Assembly (NCBI GenBank): GCA_942490995.1
Contig: CALOBG010000006.1
Coordinates: 1-64,000 of the forward strand
Length of the DNA: 64,000 bases
Source: UBA981 sp942490995
GTDB taxonomy: Bacteria; Pseudomonadota; Gammaproteobacteria; Ga0077536
Direction of reading: 5' to 3'
The translations under genes were made by a program, and so were the position numbers. Below the pieces are notes generated by a model that searched no databases, had not been told where the DNA came from, and was given only the letters and a program-made list of their open reading frames with translations. Below are positions 33,084 to 41,187 of the stretch, piece by piece; positions within the stretch are counted from its first letter, which is position 1; every line of letters starts with the position of its first letter.

Positions 33084-33713
33084 GTGAATACCATGGAATT
33101 GCAATTGCATACGATAGGCCCGGCGAGCGATGCCGGTCAGGTGGCGTTGTCGGACGAAGTCTTTGGACTCGACTACAACGAACCCCTCATCCACCAGGTG
33201 GTGACCGCCTACCTGGCCGGTGCCCGCGACGGTACCAAGGCGCAGAAAACCCGCGCCCAGGTTCGCGGCGGCGGCGCCAAGCCGTGGCGACAGAAAGGTA
33301 CCGGGCGCGCACGCGCCGGTACCAGCCGCAGCCCGATCTGGCGTGGCGGCGGCCGCGCATTCGCGGCGCGCCCGCGCAATTACGAACAAAAGGTCAACCG
33401 CAAGATGTATCGCGGCGCGCTGCGCTCGATACTTTCAGAACTGGTCCGCCAGGAACGTCTGATCGTGGTCGACGATTTTCTTATCGAACAGCCAAAAACG
33501 AAACTCGTGATCGCGGCACTCAACAAACTCGGGGTCAGCGATGTGCTGCTGGTGTGCAATGAGCTGAGCGAAACCCTGTTTCGCGCCGCGCGTAATGTGC
33601 CCTGTGTGGGCATGGTCGAGGTCGGCGCAATCGACCCGGTGCTGCTGGTCTCCTATGACCATGTCGTCATCACGCGCCAGGCACTGACCGATCTGGAGGC
33701 GATGCTCAAATGA
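33084..33713 (+). CDS. rplD: 50S ribosomal protein L4
   Basis: L4 lines the peptide exit tunnel and, in E. coli, represses the S10 operon. The ORF encodes 209 residues with GGGAKPWRQKGTGRARAGTSRSP and GGGRAFAARPRNYEQKVNRKMYR, the tunnel-loop signature. The first start is GTG 33084; an ATG at 33093 (MELQLHTIGP) is an equally good start. Its stop overlaps the rplW start by four bases (ATGA), which suggests coupled translation. Confidence 0.97.
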   Translation: MNTMELQLHTIGPASDAGQVALSDEVFGLDYNEPLIHQVVTAYLAGARDGTKAQKTRAQVRGGGAKPWRQKGTGRARAGTSRSPIWRGGGRAFAARPRNYEQKVNRKMYRGALRSILSELVRQERLIVVDDFLIEQPKTKLVIAALNKLGVSDVLLVCNELSETLFRAARNVPCVGMVEVGAIDPVLLVSYDHVVITRQALTDLEAMLK

Positions 33714-34006
33714 ACCAGGAACGCCTGTTGCAGGTTTTAGTGGAGCCGAAACTGTCGGAGAAAGGCGCCCGCGTCGCGGAAATGCATCGCCAGTACATGT
33801 TTCGAGTACTCGAAGACGCCACCAAGCCCGAAATCAAGGCTGCCGTCGAACAGCTTTTCAAAGTTGAGGTTGCCGGCGTCAATACCTCGATCGTGCGGTC
33901 GAGATCGCGCCGCTTCCGCAACCAGCCCGGCGTGCGCAATGGTTGGAAGAAAGCCTTCGTGACGCTGAAAGAAGGCTTTGAGATTGATTTTCTCGGCGGC
34001 GCCTAG
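33710..34006 (+). CDS. rplW: 50S ribosomal protein L23
   Basis: L23 lies at the tunnel exit and is the docking site for trigger factor and SRP. The 98 residues read LLQVLVEPKLSEKGARVAEMHRQYMFRV with EIKAAVEQLFKVEVAGVNTSIV. A typical basic loop (RSRSRRFRNQPGVRNGWKKAFVTL) precedes the C-terminus. It is translationally coupled to rplD. Confidence 0.97.
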   Translation: MNQERLLQVLVEPKLSEKGARVAEMHRQYMFRVLEDATKPEIKAAVEQLFKVEVAGVNTSIVRSRSRRFRNQPGVRNGWKKAFVTLKEGFEIDFLGGA

Positions 34007-34022
34007 TCCGGAGTAAGGTCTG

Positions 34023-34850
34023 ATGCCATTAAAGAAAGCAAAACCCACTTCGCCCGGTCGCCGCGGCGTAGTGACGGTGTCGACGCCGGGTCTGCACAAA
34101 GGTGAACCGCACCGCCCGCTGCTCGAACAGCAATCGCGCAATTCCGGGCGCAATAACCAGGGCCGTATCACCGTGCGCCATCGTGGCGGTGGTCACAAGC
34201 AGCGTTACCGCCTGATCGATTTCAAGCGCAACAAGGACGGTATCAAAGCCACTGTCGAGCGTCTCGAATACGATCCGAACCGCACTTCGCATATTGCCTT
34301 GTTGCTGTACGCGGACGGCGAACGCCGTTACATCATCGCGCCCAAGGGCGTAGCCGCCGGCGCGGTGCTGCGTTCAGGCCCCGATGCGCCGATCCAGGCC
34401 GGAAACTGCATGCCGCTGCGCAACATCCCCGTCGGCACGCTGATCCACTGCGTCGAACTCAAACCCGGCAAGGGTGCGCAGATGGCGCGCAGCGCCGGCG
34501 CCAGCGTTCAGTTCGTGGCGCGCGAGGGCGGCTACGCGACCCTGCGCCTGCGTTCCGGTGAAATGCGCAAGGTGCCGATCGAATGTCGCGCCACCATCGG
34601 TGAAGTAGGCAATCACGAGCACGCGCTGCGCTCGCTCGGCAAGGCCGGCGCGCAGCGCTGGCGTGGCGTACGGCCGACCGTGCGCGGCGTCGCGATGAAC
34701 CCGGTCGACCATCCGCATGGTGGCGGCGAAGGCCGCACGTCCGGTGGCCGGCATCCGGTCAGCCCGTGGGGGCAGCCGACCAAGGGTCACAAGACCCGTC
34801 AAAACAAACGCACGAATGACTTGATCGTTCGTCGCCGCAACAAGCGCTAG
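34023..34850 (+). CDS. rplB: 50S ribosomal protein L2
   Basis: L2 is needed for subunit association and peptidyl-transferase activity. The 275 residues contain GRNNQGRITVRHRGGGHKQRYR and the C-terminal NPVDHPHGGGEGRTSGGRHPVSPWG with the functionally important histidine. There is a 16-bp gap after rplW and a 14-bp gap before rpsS. Confidence 0.98.
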   Translation: MPLKKAKPTSPGRRGVVTVSTPGLHKGEPHRPLLEQQSRNSGRNNQGRITVRHRGGGHKQRYRLIDFKRNKDGIKATVERLEYDPNRTSHIALLLYADGERRYIIAPKGVAAGAVLRSGPDAPIQAGNCMPLRNIPVGTLIHCVELKPGKGAQMARSAGASVQFVAREGGYATLRLRSGEMRKVPIECRATIGEVGNHEHALRSLGKAGAQRWRGVRPTVRGVAMNPVDHPHGGGEGRTSGGRHPVSPWGQPTKGHKTRQNKRTNDLIVRRRNKR

Positions 34851-34864
34851 GGGCGGAGGAAGCT

Positions 34865-35137
34865 ATGCCGCGTTCAATCAGGAAAGGCCCGTTCATCGAT
34901 CACCATCTGGTGAAGAAGGTCGACGAAGCGAGAGCCAAAAATGACAAGCGACCGATCAAAACCTGGTCACGCCGGTCCATGGTCCTGCCCGACATGGTGG
35001 GCCTGACGATCGCGGTCCACAACGGTCGTCAGCACATGCCGGTGTATGTCAACGAAAACATGGTCGGGCACAAGCTCGGTGAGTTCGCGCCGACCCGTAC
35101 CTACCGCGGACACACCGCGGACAAGAAATCCAAGTAA
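34865..35137 (+). CDS. rpsS: 30S ribosomal protein S19
   Basis: S19 lies in the 30S head and touches the A-site finger. The 90 residues are PRSIRKGPFIDHHLVKKV, KTWSRRSMVLPDMVGLTIAVHNGRQHMPVYV and GHKLGEFAPTRTYRGH, all family hallmarks. GGCGGAGGAAGCT upstream is a good ribosome binding site. Confidence 0.98.
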   Translation: MPRSIRKGPFIDHHLVKKVDEARAKNDKRPIKTWSRRSMVLPDMVGLTIAVHNGRQHMPVYVNENMVGHKLGEFAPTRTYRGHTADKKSK

Positions 35138-35158
35138 GCGACGCCGAGGAACAGAGCG

Positions 35159-35497
35159 ATGGCGACCGTAGCGAAACTCCGGAATGCGAAGATTGCCGCC
35201 CAGAAGATGCGTCTGGTTGCCGACCAGGTACGCGGACTCGGGGTTGAAGAGGCTATCAACGTGCTTACTTTCAGCGACAAGAAAGCGGCACACCTGATCA
35301 GGAAGGTCCTGGAATCGGCCATTGCGAACGCCGAGCACAATGACGGCGCAGACGTGGACGACCTGAAAATCAGCCATATCTCGGTCGACGAAGCGGCGAC
35401 CATGAAGCGCTGGCGCGCTCGCGCCCGCGGCCGGGCGGCGAAAATTCTAAAACGCACCAGTCATGTGACGGTCGCGGTCGAAGAAGTGGGGCAGTAA
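35159..35497 (+). CDS. rplV: 50S ribosomal protein L22
   Basis: L22 forms part of the exit tunnel wall, where macrolide mutations arise. The 112 residues show KLRNAKIAAQKMRLVADQVRGL, ANAEHNDGADVDDLKISHISVDE and RARARGRAAKILKRTSHVTV. The beta-hairpin that enters the tunnel is present. rpsC begins 4 bases after the stop. Confidence 0.97.
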   Translation: MATVAKLRNAKIAAQKMRLVADQVRGLGVEEAINVLTFSDKKAAHLIRKVLESAIANAEHNDGADVDDLKISHISVDEAATMKRWRARARGRAAKILKRTSHVTVAVEEVGQ

Positions 35498-35501
35498 GAC
35501 A

Positions 35502-36179
35502 ATGGGTCAGAAAGTTCATCCGTACGGTATCCGTCTGGGCATTGTCAAAGACTGGACGTCGACCTGGTATGCAGATACCAAGGGCTATGCCAACTATCTC
35601 AACAATGACCTTGCGGTACGGGAATTCCTGCGCAAGAAGCTCGCGCACGCCTCGGTCAGCCGCATTCAGATCGAACGCCCGGCGAACAACGCCCGTTTGA
35701 TCATCCATACCGCGCGCCCCGGCATCGTGATCGGAAAGAAGGGCGAAGATATTGAATCGCTGCGTCGCGAAGTCACGCGACTGATGGGCGTACCCGCGCA
35801 CATCACGGTCGAAGAGATCCGCAAGCCCGAGCTCGACGCTTATCTGGTTGCCGAATCCGTCGCCCAGCAGCTCGAGCGCCGCATCATGTTCCGTCGCGCC
35901 ATGAAGCGTGCGGTTTCGAATTCGATGCGCCTCGGTGCACTGGGCATCAAAATCAACGTCGCCGGACGCCTTAACGGTGCGGAAATCGCGCGCTCGGAGT
36001 GGTACCGCGAAGGTCGCGTGCCGTTGCATACGCTGCGCGCCGATATCGATTACGGCTTCGCGGTCGCCAATACGACTTATGGCGTCATCGGCGTCAAGGT
36101 CTGGATATTCAAGGGCGAAATCGTGCAAAAAATCGAAGAGCCTGTACAGGAGGAAGCTGAAACCACGACCGCGGCCTAA
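35502..36179 (+). CDS. rpsC: 30S ribosomal protein S3
   Basis: S3 guards the mRNA entry tunnel. The 225 residues start GQKVHPYGIRLGIVKDWTSTWYADTKGYA. They include the KH domain (TARPGIVIGKKGEDIESLRREV) and the C-terminal RLNGAEIARSEWYREGRVPLHTLRADIDYG. The acidic/Thr-Ala tail is usual. Confidence 0.98.
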   Translation: MGQKVHPYGIRLGIVKDWTSTWYADTKGYANYLNNDLAVREFLRKKLAHASVSRIQIERPANNARLIIHTARPGIVIGKKGEDIESLRREVTRLMGVPAHITVEEIRKPELDAYLVAESVAQQLERRIMFRRAMKRAVSNSMRLGALGIKINVAGRLNGAEIARSEWYREGRVPLHTLRADIDYGFAVANTTYGVIGVKVWIFKGEIVQKIEEPVQEEAETTTAA

Positions 36180-36218
36180 GCGGGCCGGTCGCGCAGGTTT
36201 TCAGGAGCGTTATCCATC

Positions 36219-36632
36219 ATGCTGCAACCAAAAAATACCAAATTCCGCAAACAGCAGAAGGGCCGTAACCGCGGCCTGGCCCAGCGCGGCAACCGCGTCA
36301 GCTTTGGCGAATACGCCTTACGCGCGACGTCCGGCGGCCGCGTAACCGCGCGCCAGATTGAAGCTGCTCGACGCGCCATCACCCGCCACGTGAAACGCGG
36401 CGGCAAGGTCTGGATCCGCATATTCCCCGACAAACCGGTGTCGAAGAAGCCGCTCGAGGTTCGCCAGGGTAAAGGTAAAGGCAACGTCGAATACTGGGTC
36501 GCCCAGGTCAAGCCCGGCACCGTGCTGTACGAGATGGAAGGCGTTACGGAAGAGCTGGCCCGCGAAGCGATGCGACTGGCGAGCGCCAAACTGCCGGTGC
36601 GGACGGCTTTTGCAATACGGACGGTACTGTGA
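36219..36632 (+). CDS. rplP: 50S ribosomal protein L16
   Basis: L16 helps position A-site tRNA at the peptidyl-transferase centre. The 137 residues begin LQPKNTKFRKQQKGRNRGLAQRGNRVSFGEYAL and include WIRIFPDKPVSKKPLEVRQGKGKGNVEYWVAQVKPG. The arginine near position 81, hydroxylated in E. coli, lies in this conserved part. Its TGA overlaps the rpmC ATG by one base. Confidence 0.98.
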   Translation: MLQPKNTKFRKQQKGRNRGLAQRGNRVSFGEYALRATSGGRVTARQIEAARRAITRHVKRGGKVWIRIFPDKPVSKKPLEVRQGKGKGNVEYWVAQVKPGTVLYEMEGVTEELAREAMRLASAKLPVRTAFAIRTVL

Positions 36633-36832
36633 TGAAAGCGAGCGAAATGCGTGGCAAAACTGACGAGGAAGTCCAGCAACTGCTGCTGGAGCTACGTCGC
36701 AAGCAGTTCAATATGCGCATGCAGACCGGCTCGGGTCAGCCGGCGCGGGCCAGCGAAGTTCGCGAGGCCCGTAAGGATATCGCGCGCATCAAAACCATTA
36801 TTCAGGAGCGCCGACAAGGCGACGCGGCATGA
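36632..36832 (+). CDS. rpmC: 50S ribosomal protein L29
   Basis: L29 is a small helical protein beside L23 at the tunnel exit. I chose the ATG at 36632 (KASEMRGKTDEEVQQLLLELRRKQFNMRMQTGSGQ), giving 66 residues. The GTG three bases earlier adds only one residue. The ARASEVREARKDIARIKTI segment is diagnostic. The end overlaps rpsQ by four bases (ATGA). Confidence 0.96.
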   Translation: MKASEMRGKTDEEVQQLLLELRRKQFNMRMQTGSGQPARASEVREARKDIARIKTIIQERRQGDAA

Positions 36833-37095
36833 GCGAAGAAACCAAAACAGCGCGTACCCTGGTAGGCCAGGTAGTCAGCAACCGTATGGATAAAACGATT
36901 GCGGTCATGATCGAACGTCGCGTCGAACATCCGCTGTACCGGAAGTACGTACGTAAATCGACCCGACTACTGGCGCACGACGAAAATAACGAGTGCAGCG
37001 AGGGCGATACGGTCGCCATCGAAGAGTGCCGCCCGATTTCGAAGAACAAGAGCTGGCGTCTGCAGCGCGTTCTCGAGCGCGCGACCCAGGTCTGA
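36829..37095 (+). CDS. rpsQ: 30S ribosomal protein S17
   Basis: S17 is a primary 16S rRNA-binding protein with an OB fold. The 88 residues include LVGQVVSNRMDKTIAVMIERRVEHPLYRKYVRKS and EGDTVAIEECRPISKNKSWRLQRVLE. It is coupled to rpmC through a four-base overlap. Confidence 0.97.
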   Translation: MSEETKTARTLVGQVVSNRMDKTIAVMIERRVEHPLYRKYVRKSTRLLAHDENNECSEGDTVAIEECRPISKNKSWRLQRVLERATQV

Positions 37096-37129
37096 TACGA
37101 ATTCGAACTTAGAGTCTTCGGAGTTAACC

Positions 37130-37498
37130 ATGATTCAGATGCAAAGCATGTTAGATGCGGCCGACAACAGCGGCGCCAGGCGCCTGATGTGCATCAAAGT
37201 TCTGGGCGGGTCCAAGCGCCGTTACGCCGGTATCGGCGACGTGATCAAGGTCACGATCAAAGAGGCGATCCCGCGCGGTAAGGTTAAGAAGGGCGAAGTT
37301 TTCAACGCTGTCGTGGTCCGCACCCGTAAAGGTGTGAGGCGTCCGGATGGTTCGCTGATCCGCTTCGATGGCAATGCGGCGGTGCTGCTCGATAAACAGC
37401 TCAACCCGGTCGGCACGCGAATTTTCGGGCCCGTTACCCGCGAGCTGCGTGGTGACAAGTTCATGCGCATCGTGTCGCTGGCCCCGGAAGTGTTGTAA
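37130..37498 (+). CDS. rplN: 50S ribosomal protein L14
   Basis: L14 forms an intersubunit bridge. The 122 residues start IQMQSMLDAADNSGARRLMCIKVLGGSKRRYA and include KGVRRPDGSLIRFDGNAAVLLD and GTRIFGPVTRELR. It is the first gene of the spc block; a 34-bp gap with a GGAG motif precedes it. Confidence 0.98.
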   Translation: MIQMQSMLDAADNSGARRLMCIKVLGGSKRRYAGIGDVIKVTIKEAIPRGKVKKGEVFNAVVVRTRKGVRRPDGSLIRFDGNAAVLLDKQLNPVGTRIFGPVTRELRGDKFMRIVSLAPEVL

Positions 37499-37524
37499 GT
37501 CGCCGGTTTGCAGAGAGTATAGAG

Positions 37525-37842
37525 ATGAACAAGATCAAAAAGGGTGACGATGTGTACGTCGTTGCCGGACGCGACCGGGGCAAGCGCGGCGTCGTGATGC
37601 GCGTTTTCGATGACCAGCGTGTCATCGTCGAAGGCGTAAACCTGGTTAAGCGGCACACCAAATCGAATCCGCAGGCGAATACGCCCGGCGGTATCGTGGA
37701 GAAGGAAGCGCCGCTGCAGGTTTCGAATATTGCTTTATTCAATCCCGTCACGCAGAAGCCCGACCGGGTCGGTTTCAAGGTGCTGGAAGACGGGCGCAAA
37801 GTTCGCTGTTTCAAGTCGAACGGCGAAGTCGTGGACGCCTAG
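37525..37842 (+). CDS. rplX: 50S ribosomal protein L24
   Basis: L24 is an assembly initiator of the 50S subunit with a KOW motif. The 105 residues show KIKKGDDVYVVAGRDRGKRGVVMRV and EGVNLVKRHTKSNPQANTPGGIVEKEAP. Confidence 0.97.
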   Translation: MNKIKKGDDVYVVAGRDRGKRGVVMRVFDDQRVIVEGVNLVKRHTKSNPQANTPGGIVEKEAPLQVSNIALFNPVTQKPDRVGFKVLEDGRKVRCFKSNGEVVDA

Positions 37843-37858
37843 TGCGAGGAACTGACTA

Positions 37859-38398
37859 ATGGCGAGGTTGGAAAAATATTATCGCGACACGATCGTGAAC
37901 GAGCTACGCGAGAAGTTCGGTTATGCGAGCGTCATGCAGGTTCCCAGGATCACGAAGATCACCCTGAATATGGGGCTGGGGGAAGCAGTCGGCGACAAGA
38001 AGATCGTTGAGCACGCGGTCAGGGATTTGACCCTAATAGCCGGTCAACAGCCGATCGTGACACTGGCGCGCAAGTCCATCGCCGGCTTCAAGATTCGAGC
38101 CGGCTGGCCGATCGGGGCGAAGGTGACTCTGCGTCGCGACCGTATGTACGAGTTTTTCGATCGTCTGATCAACGTCGCGATCCCGCGCATTCGGGATTTC
38201 CGGGGCTTGAGCCCGCGCGCATTTGACGGTCGCGGAAACTACAGCATGGGCGTGCGTGAGCAGATTATTTTCCCCGAGATCGACTACGACAAGATCGATG
38301 TCCTGCGCGGACTGGATATCTGTATTACGACGACCGCGAAAAGCGACGACGAAGGTCGGGCATTGCTCGACGCGTTTCGCTTTCCGCTGCGGACATAG
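37859..38398 (+). CDS. rplE: 50S ribosomal protein L5
   Basis: L5 binds 5S rRNA and contacts P-site tRNA. The 179 residues include VPRITKITLNMGLGEA, TLARKSIAGFKIRAGWPIGAKVTLR and DFRGLSPRAFDGRGNYSMGVREQIIFPEI. The length equals that of E. coli. Confidence 0.98.
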   Translation: MARLEKYYRDTIVNELREKFGYASVMQVPRITKITLNMGLGEAVGDKKIVEHAVRDLTLIAGQQPIVTLARKSIAGFKIRAGWPIGAKVTLRRDRMYEFFDRLINVAIPRIRDFRGLSPRAFDGRGNYSMGVREQIIFPEIDYDKIDVLRGLDICITTTAKSDDEGRALLDAFRFPLRT

Positions 38399-38407
38399 GG
38401 ACTGAGC

Positions 38408-38713
38408 ATGGCCAAGAAAGCAATGATTAATCGCGAGGTCAAACGCGCGAAACTGTCGAAAAAGTATGCCGCCAGGCGCGCCGAACTCAAGACGATCATA
38501 AAAGACGAGGAGCGTTCGTACGACGAACGCGAGGACGCGCGCATGCGCCTGCAGAAGCTGCCGCGCGACTCGAGTTCGGTGCGGATGCGCAACCGTTGCC
38601 GCCTGACGGGCAGGCCGCACGGCTTCTATCGCAAGTTCGGCCTGGCCCGCAACGAGCTTCGTCGCCACGCCATGCAGGGCGATATTCCCGGACTAGTGAA
38701 GGCAAGTTGGTAA
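38408..38713 (+). CDS. rpsN: 30S ribosomal protein S14 (zinc-independent form)
   Basis: S14 lies in the 30S head. The 101-residue long form lacks the CxxC zinc pairs of the short form, so it does not depend on zinc. RMRNRCRLTGRPHGFYRKFGLARNELR is the family core. It follows rplE by 9 bp. Confidence 0.97.
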   Translation: MAKKAMINREVKRAKLSKKYAARRAELKTIIKDEERSYDEREDARMRLQKLPRDSSSVRMRNRCRLTGRPHGFYRKFGLARNELRRHAMQGDIPGLVKASW

Positions 38714-38729
38714 AAGGACGGATCGCGAT

Positions 38730-39125
38730 ATGAGCATGCAAGACCCCATCGGCGACATGTTGACGCGGCTGCGCAACGGCCAGGCCCGTGCCAAGCGTGA
38801 AGTAGCCATGCCAGCGTCGGGGAAAAAGGCCGCGATTGCCGAAGTCCTCAAAAACGAAGGCTATATCGTCGGCTATCGGGTTGACGGTGAAGGCGCGCAA
38901 AAACAGCTCAAGGTCGAGCTGAAGTATTACCAGGGCAAACCGGTTATTGAGCGCATCAAACGCATCAGCCGTCCGGGCCTGCGGGTGTACCGCACGAACG
39001 ACGAACTGCCGACCATCGTGGGTGGGCTTGGGGTCGCGATAATTTCGACGTCCAAGGGCCTGATGAGTGACCGCCAGGCGCGTGCCCAGGGCATCGGTGG
39101 CGAAGTCCTGTGCTCGGTTTATTGA
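38730..39125 (+). CDS. rpsH: 30S ribosomal protein S8
   Basis: S8 binds the 16S central domain and, in E. coli, represses the spc operon at rplE. The 131 residues show MQDPIGDMLTRLRNGQARAKREVAMPAS, RISRPGLRVYRTNDELPTIVGGLGVAIISTSKGLM and GGEVLCSVY. Confidence 0.98.
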   Translation: MSMQDPIGDMLTRLRNGQARAKREVAMPASGKKAAIAEVLKNEGYIVGYRVDGEGAQKQLKVELKYYQGKPVIERIKRISRPGLRVYRTNDELPTIVGGLGVAIISTSKGLMSDRQARAQGIGGEVLCSVY

Positions 39126-39137
39126 GGTTAGAAAACG

Positions 39138-39671
39138 ATGTCCCGTGTAGGTAAAGTCCCGGTCGAAGTGCCGAAAGGCGTGGAAATCAAGATTTCCGGC
39201 CAGCGTGTCAGTGTGAAGGGCTCGAAAGGGAGCATGGAGCACGACGTGCACGAGCTGGTTGCGGTCGAGATGAACGATGCCGAACTGACGGTCAAGGCCG
39301 TGAACGACTCGCAGCAGGCCAACGCGCTGTCGGGAACTTCTCGTGCGGTTATCCAGAACATGGTGACCGGCGTGGCGGAAGGATTCGAGCGCAAGCTCGA
39401 GATCGTCGGCGTCGGCTACCGCGCGCAGATGCAGGGCGGCAAGTTGAATCTGTCGCTGGGTTTTTCGCATCCGGTGAATTTCGAGATCCCGGAAGGCATC
39501 ACGATCGAAACGCCGACGCAGACGGAAATCGTGGTCCGCGGGATAGACAAGCAGCAGGTTGGCCAGGTGGCGGCGAACATACGCGCCTACCGCAAGCCTG
39601 AACCATATAAAGGTAAGGGAGTTCGCTACAGCGGCGAACAGATCGTCAAGAAAGAAGCGAAAAAGGCCTGA
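39138..39671 (+). CDS. rplF: 50S ribosomal protein L6
   Basis: L6 is near the sarcin-ricin loop and the factor-binding site. The 177 residues include SRVGKVPVEVPKGVEIKISG, two related alpha-beta domains, and the C-terminal KGKGVRYSGEQIVKKEAKKA. The GVGYRAQMQGGKLNLSLGFSHPV stretch is diagnostic. Confidence 0.98.
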   Translation: MSRVGKVPVEVPKGVEIKISGQRVSVKGSKGSMEHDVHELVAVEMNDAELTVKAVNDSQQANALSGTSRAVIQNMVTGVAEGFERKLEIVGVGYRAQMQGGKLNLSLGFSHPVNFEIPEGITIETPTQTEIVVRGIDKQQVGQVAANIRAYRKPEPYKGKGVRYSGEQIVKKEAKKA

Positions 39672-39679
39672 GTACGGCA

Positions 39680-40033
39680 ATGGACAAGAAAACTTCGCGA
39701 CAGCGCAGAGCGCGCAAGACGCGCTCGAACATCAAGCAGCAGCGTGTCATGCGGCTGTGCATCAACCGCACGCCGCAGCATATCTACGCACAGATCATCA
39801 CTGCCGATGGCGGCGCCGTACTGGCCTGTGCATCGACGGTCGAGAAGCAGTTTCGGGCGAGCGGCAGTCATGGCGGAAATATCGCCGCCGCCGCGGTGGT
39901 CGGCAAACTGGTCGCCGAGCGCGCGGTTGCGGCCGGCGTCACCGACGTTGCCTTCGACCGTTCCGGATTCAAATACCACGGGCGCGTCAAAGCCCTTGCC
40001 GATGCTGCCCGTGAGGGCGGCCTGAAGTTCTAG
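39680..40033 (+). CDS. rplR: 50S ribosomal protein L18
   Basis: L18 binds 5S rRNA with L5 and L25. The 117 residues contain RRARKTRSNIKQQRVMRLCINRTPQHIYAQII, GGNIAAAAVVGKLVAERAVAAGVTDVAFDRSGFKYHGRVKALADAAREGGLKF. The ORF starts with ATG 39680, 8 bp after rplF. Confidence 0.97.
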   Translation: MDKKTSRQRRARKTRSNIKQQRVMRLCINRTPQHIYAQIITADGGAVLACASTVEKQFRASGSHGGNIAAAAVVGKLVAERAVAAGVTDVAFDRSGFKYHGRVKALADAAREGGLKF

Positions 40034-40047
40034 GAGTTCTGCGGACT

Positions 40048-40557
40048 ATGAGCGCGAATACACACATGCCGGAGAACAACGAGGGCTTCCTCGAAAAGCT
40101 GATCACGGTAAATCGGGTTGCCAAGGTTGTGAAGGGCGGACGTATTTTCGGATTTTCGGCACTGACCGTGGTCGGCGATGGCGCGGGCCGGGTCGGCTTC
40201 GGACGCGGTAAGGCGCGCGAGGTCCCGGTTGCGATCCAGAAGGCGATGGAGAACGCGCGCAAGAATATGAGCTCGATCGCGTTGAACGGTTCAACCCTGC
40301 AATACCCGATCGTCGGTGAACACGGTGCCGCCAAGGTTTACATGCAGCCTGCGTCCGACGGTACCGGCATCATTGCCGGCGGTCCGATGCGCGCGGTGTT
40401 CGAAGTTCTCGGTGTTCATAACGTACTGGCGAAGTGCATCGGCACCACGAATCCCGTCAACGTGGTGCGCGCCACCATCAACGGCCTGACCTCGATGTCG
40501 TCGCCGGAAGATATGGCGGACAAGCGCGGCCTGAGCGTCGAAGAGATTCGAGGATAA
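40048..40557 (+). CDS. rpsE: 30S ribosomal protein S5
   Basis: S5 contributes to mRNA unwinding and fidelity; spectinomycin-resistance mutations map to its N-terminal loop. The 169 residues include EKLITVNRVAKVVKGGRIFGFSAL, VVGDGAGRVGFGRGKAREVP and GGPMRAVFEVLGVHNVLAKCIGTTNP. The spectinomycin loop (VKGGRIFGF) is wild type. Confidence 0.98.
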   Translation: MSANTHMPENNEGFLEKLITVNRVAKVVKGGRIFGFSALTVVGDGAGRVGFGRGKAREVPVAIQKAMENARKNMSSIALNGSTLQYPIVGEHGAAKVYMQPASDGTGIIAGGPMRAVFEVLGVHNVLAKCIGTTNPVNVVRATINGLTSMSSPEDMADKRGLSVEEIRG

Positions 40558-40562
40558 CTACG

Positions 40563-40748
40563 GTGGCGAACAAGAAACTGAATGTGACCCTGTGCCGAAG
40601 CCTGAACAAGCGCCTCAAGGCGCACCAGGACTGCGCCCGAGGATTGGGTCTGCGGCGCATCTGGCAGACAGTGGAAGTGATCGATACCTCTGAGAACAGG
40701 GGCATGATCAACAAAATCGGATACATGCTGAAGGTTCAGGAGCTCTAA
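40563..40748 (+). CDS. rpmD: 50S ribosomal protein L30
   Basis: L30 is a small 50S protein. The true gene starts at GTG 40563 (ANKKLNVTLCRSLNKRLKAHQDCARGLGLRR) and has 61 residues; a longer frame from 40434 runs back into rpsE out of phase and is not real. NRGMINKIGYMLKVQEL is the typical end. rplO begins 2 bp later. Confidence 0.96.
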   Translation: MANKKLNVTLCRSLNKRLKAHQDCARGLGLRRIWQTVEVIDTSENRGMINKIGYMLKVQEL

Positions 40749-40750
40749 CC

Positions 40751-41185
40751 ATGCGGCTGAATAACATCAAGCCCGGCGCGGGCGCCAGGAAAGCCGGCAA
40801 ACGGGTCGGACGCGGGATCGGGTCCGGTCTGGGTAAGACCGGCGGCCGTGGTCACAAAGGCCAGAAATCGCGTGCCGGTGGCTATCACAAGGTCGGTTTT
40901 GAAGGCGGCCAGATGCCCTTGCAAAGGCGTCTGCCGAAATACGGCTTCCGCTCGCGGGTCGGTCTGCATACTGACGAGATCAGGCTGCACGAACTGAACA
41001 AACTCGATGTCGAGGTGATTGATCTGCTGGCGCTGCACAGCGCCGGACTGGTGCGCGGTGACGTCAAACGCGTGAAGATTATCGTGTCCGGTGCCATCGA
41101 AAAGGCCGTTCACGTCAAGGGCCTTGGTGTTACCAAGGGCGCGCGCCAGTTGATCGAGGCAGCCGGAGGCCGGGTGGAAGACTAG
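40751..41185 (+). CDS. rplO: 50S ribosomal protein L15
   Basis: L15 is a late-assembly protein. The 144 residues start RLNNIKPGAGARKAGKRVGRGIGSGLGKTGGRGHKGQKSR, the long glycine-rich extension typical of the family, then GGQMPLQRRLPKYGF. secY begins 2 bp after the stop. Confidence 0.98.
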   Translation: MRLNNIKPGAGARKAGKRVGRGIGSGLGKTGGRGHKGQKSRAGGYHKVGFEGGQMPLQRRLPKYGFRSRVGLHTDEIRLHELNKLDVEVIDLLALHSAGLVRGDVKRVKIIVSGAIEKAVHVKGLGVTKGARQLIEAAGGRVED

Positions 41186-41187
41186 TC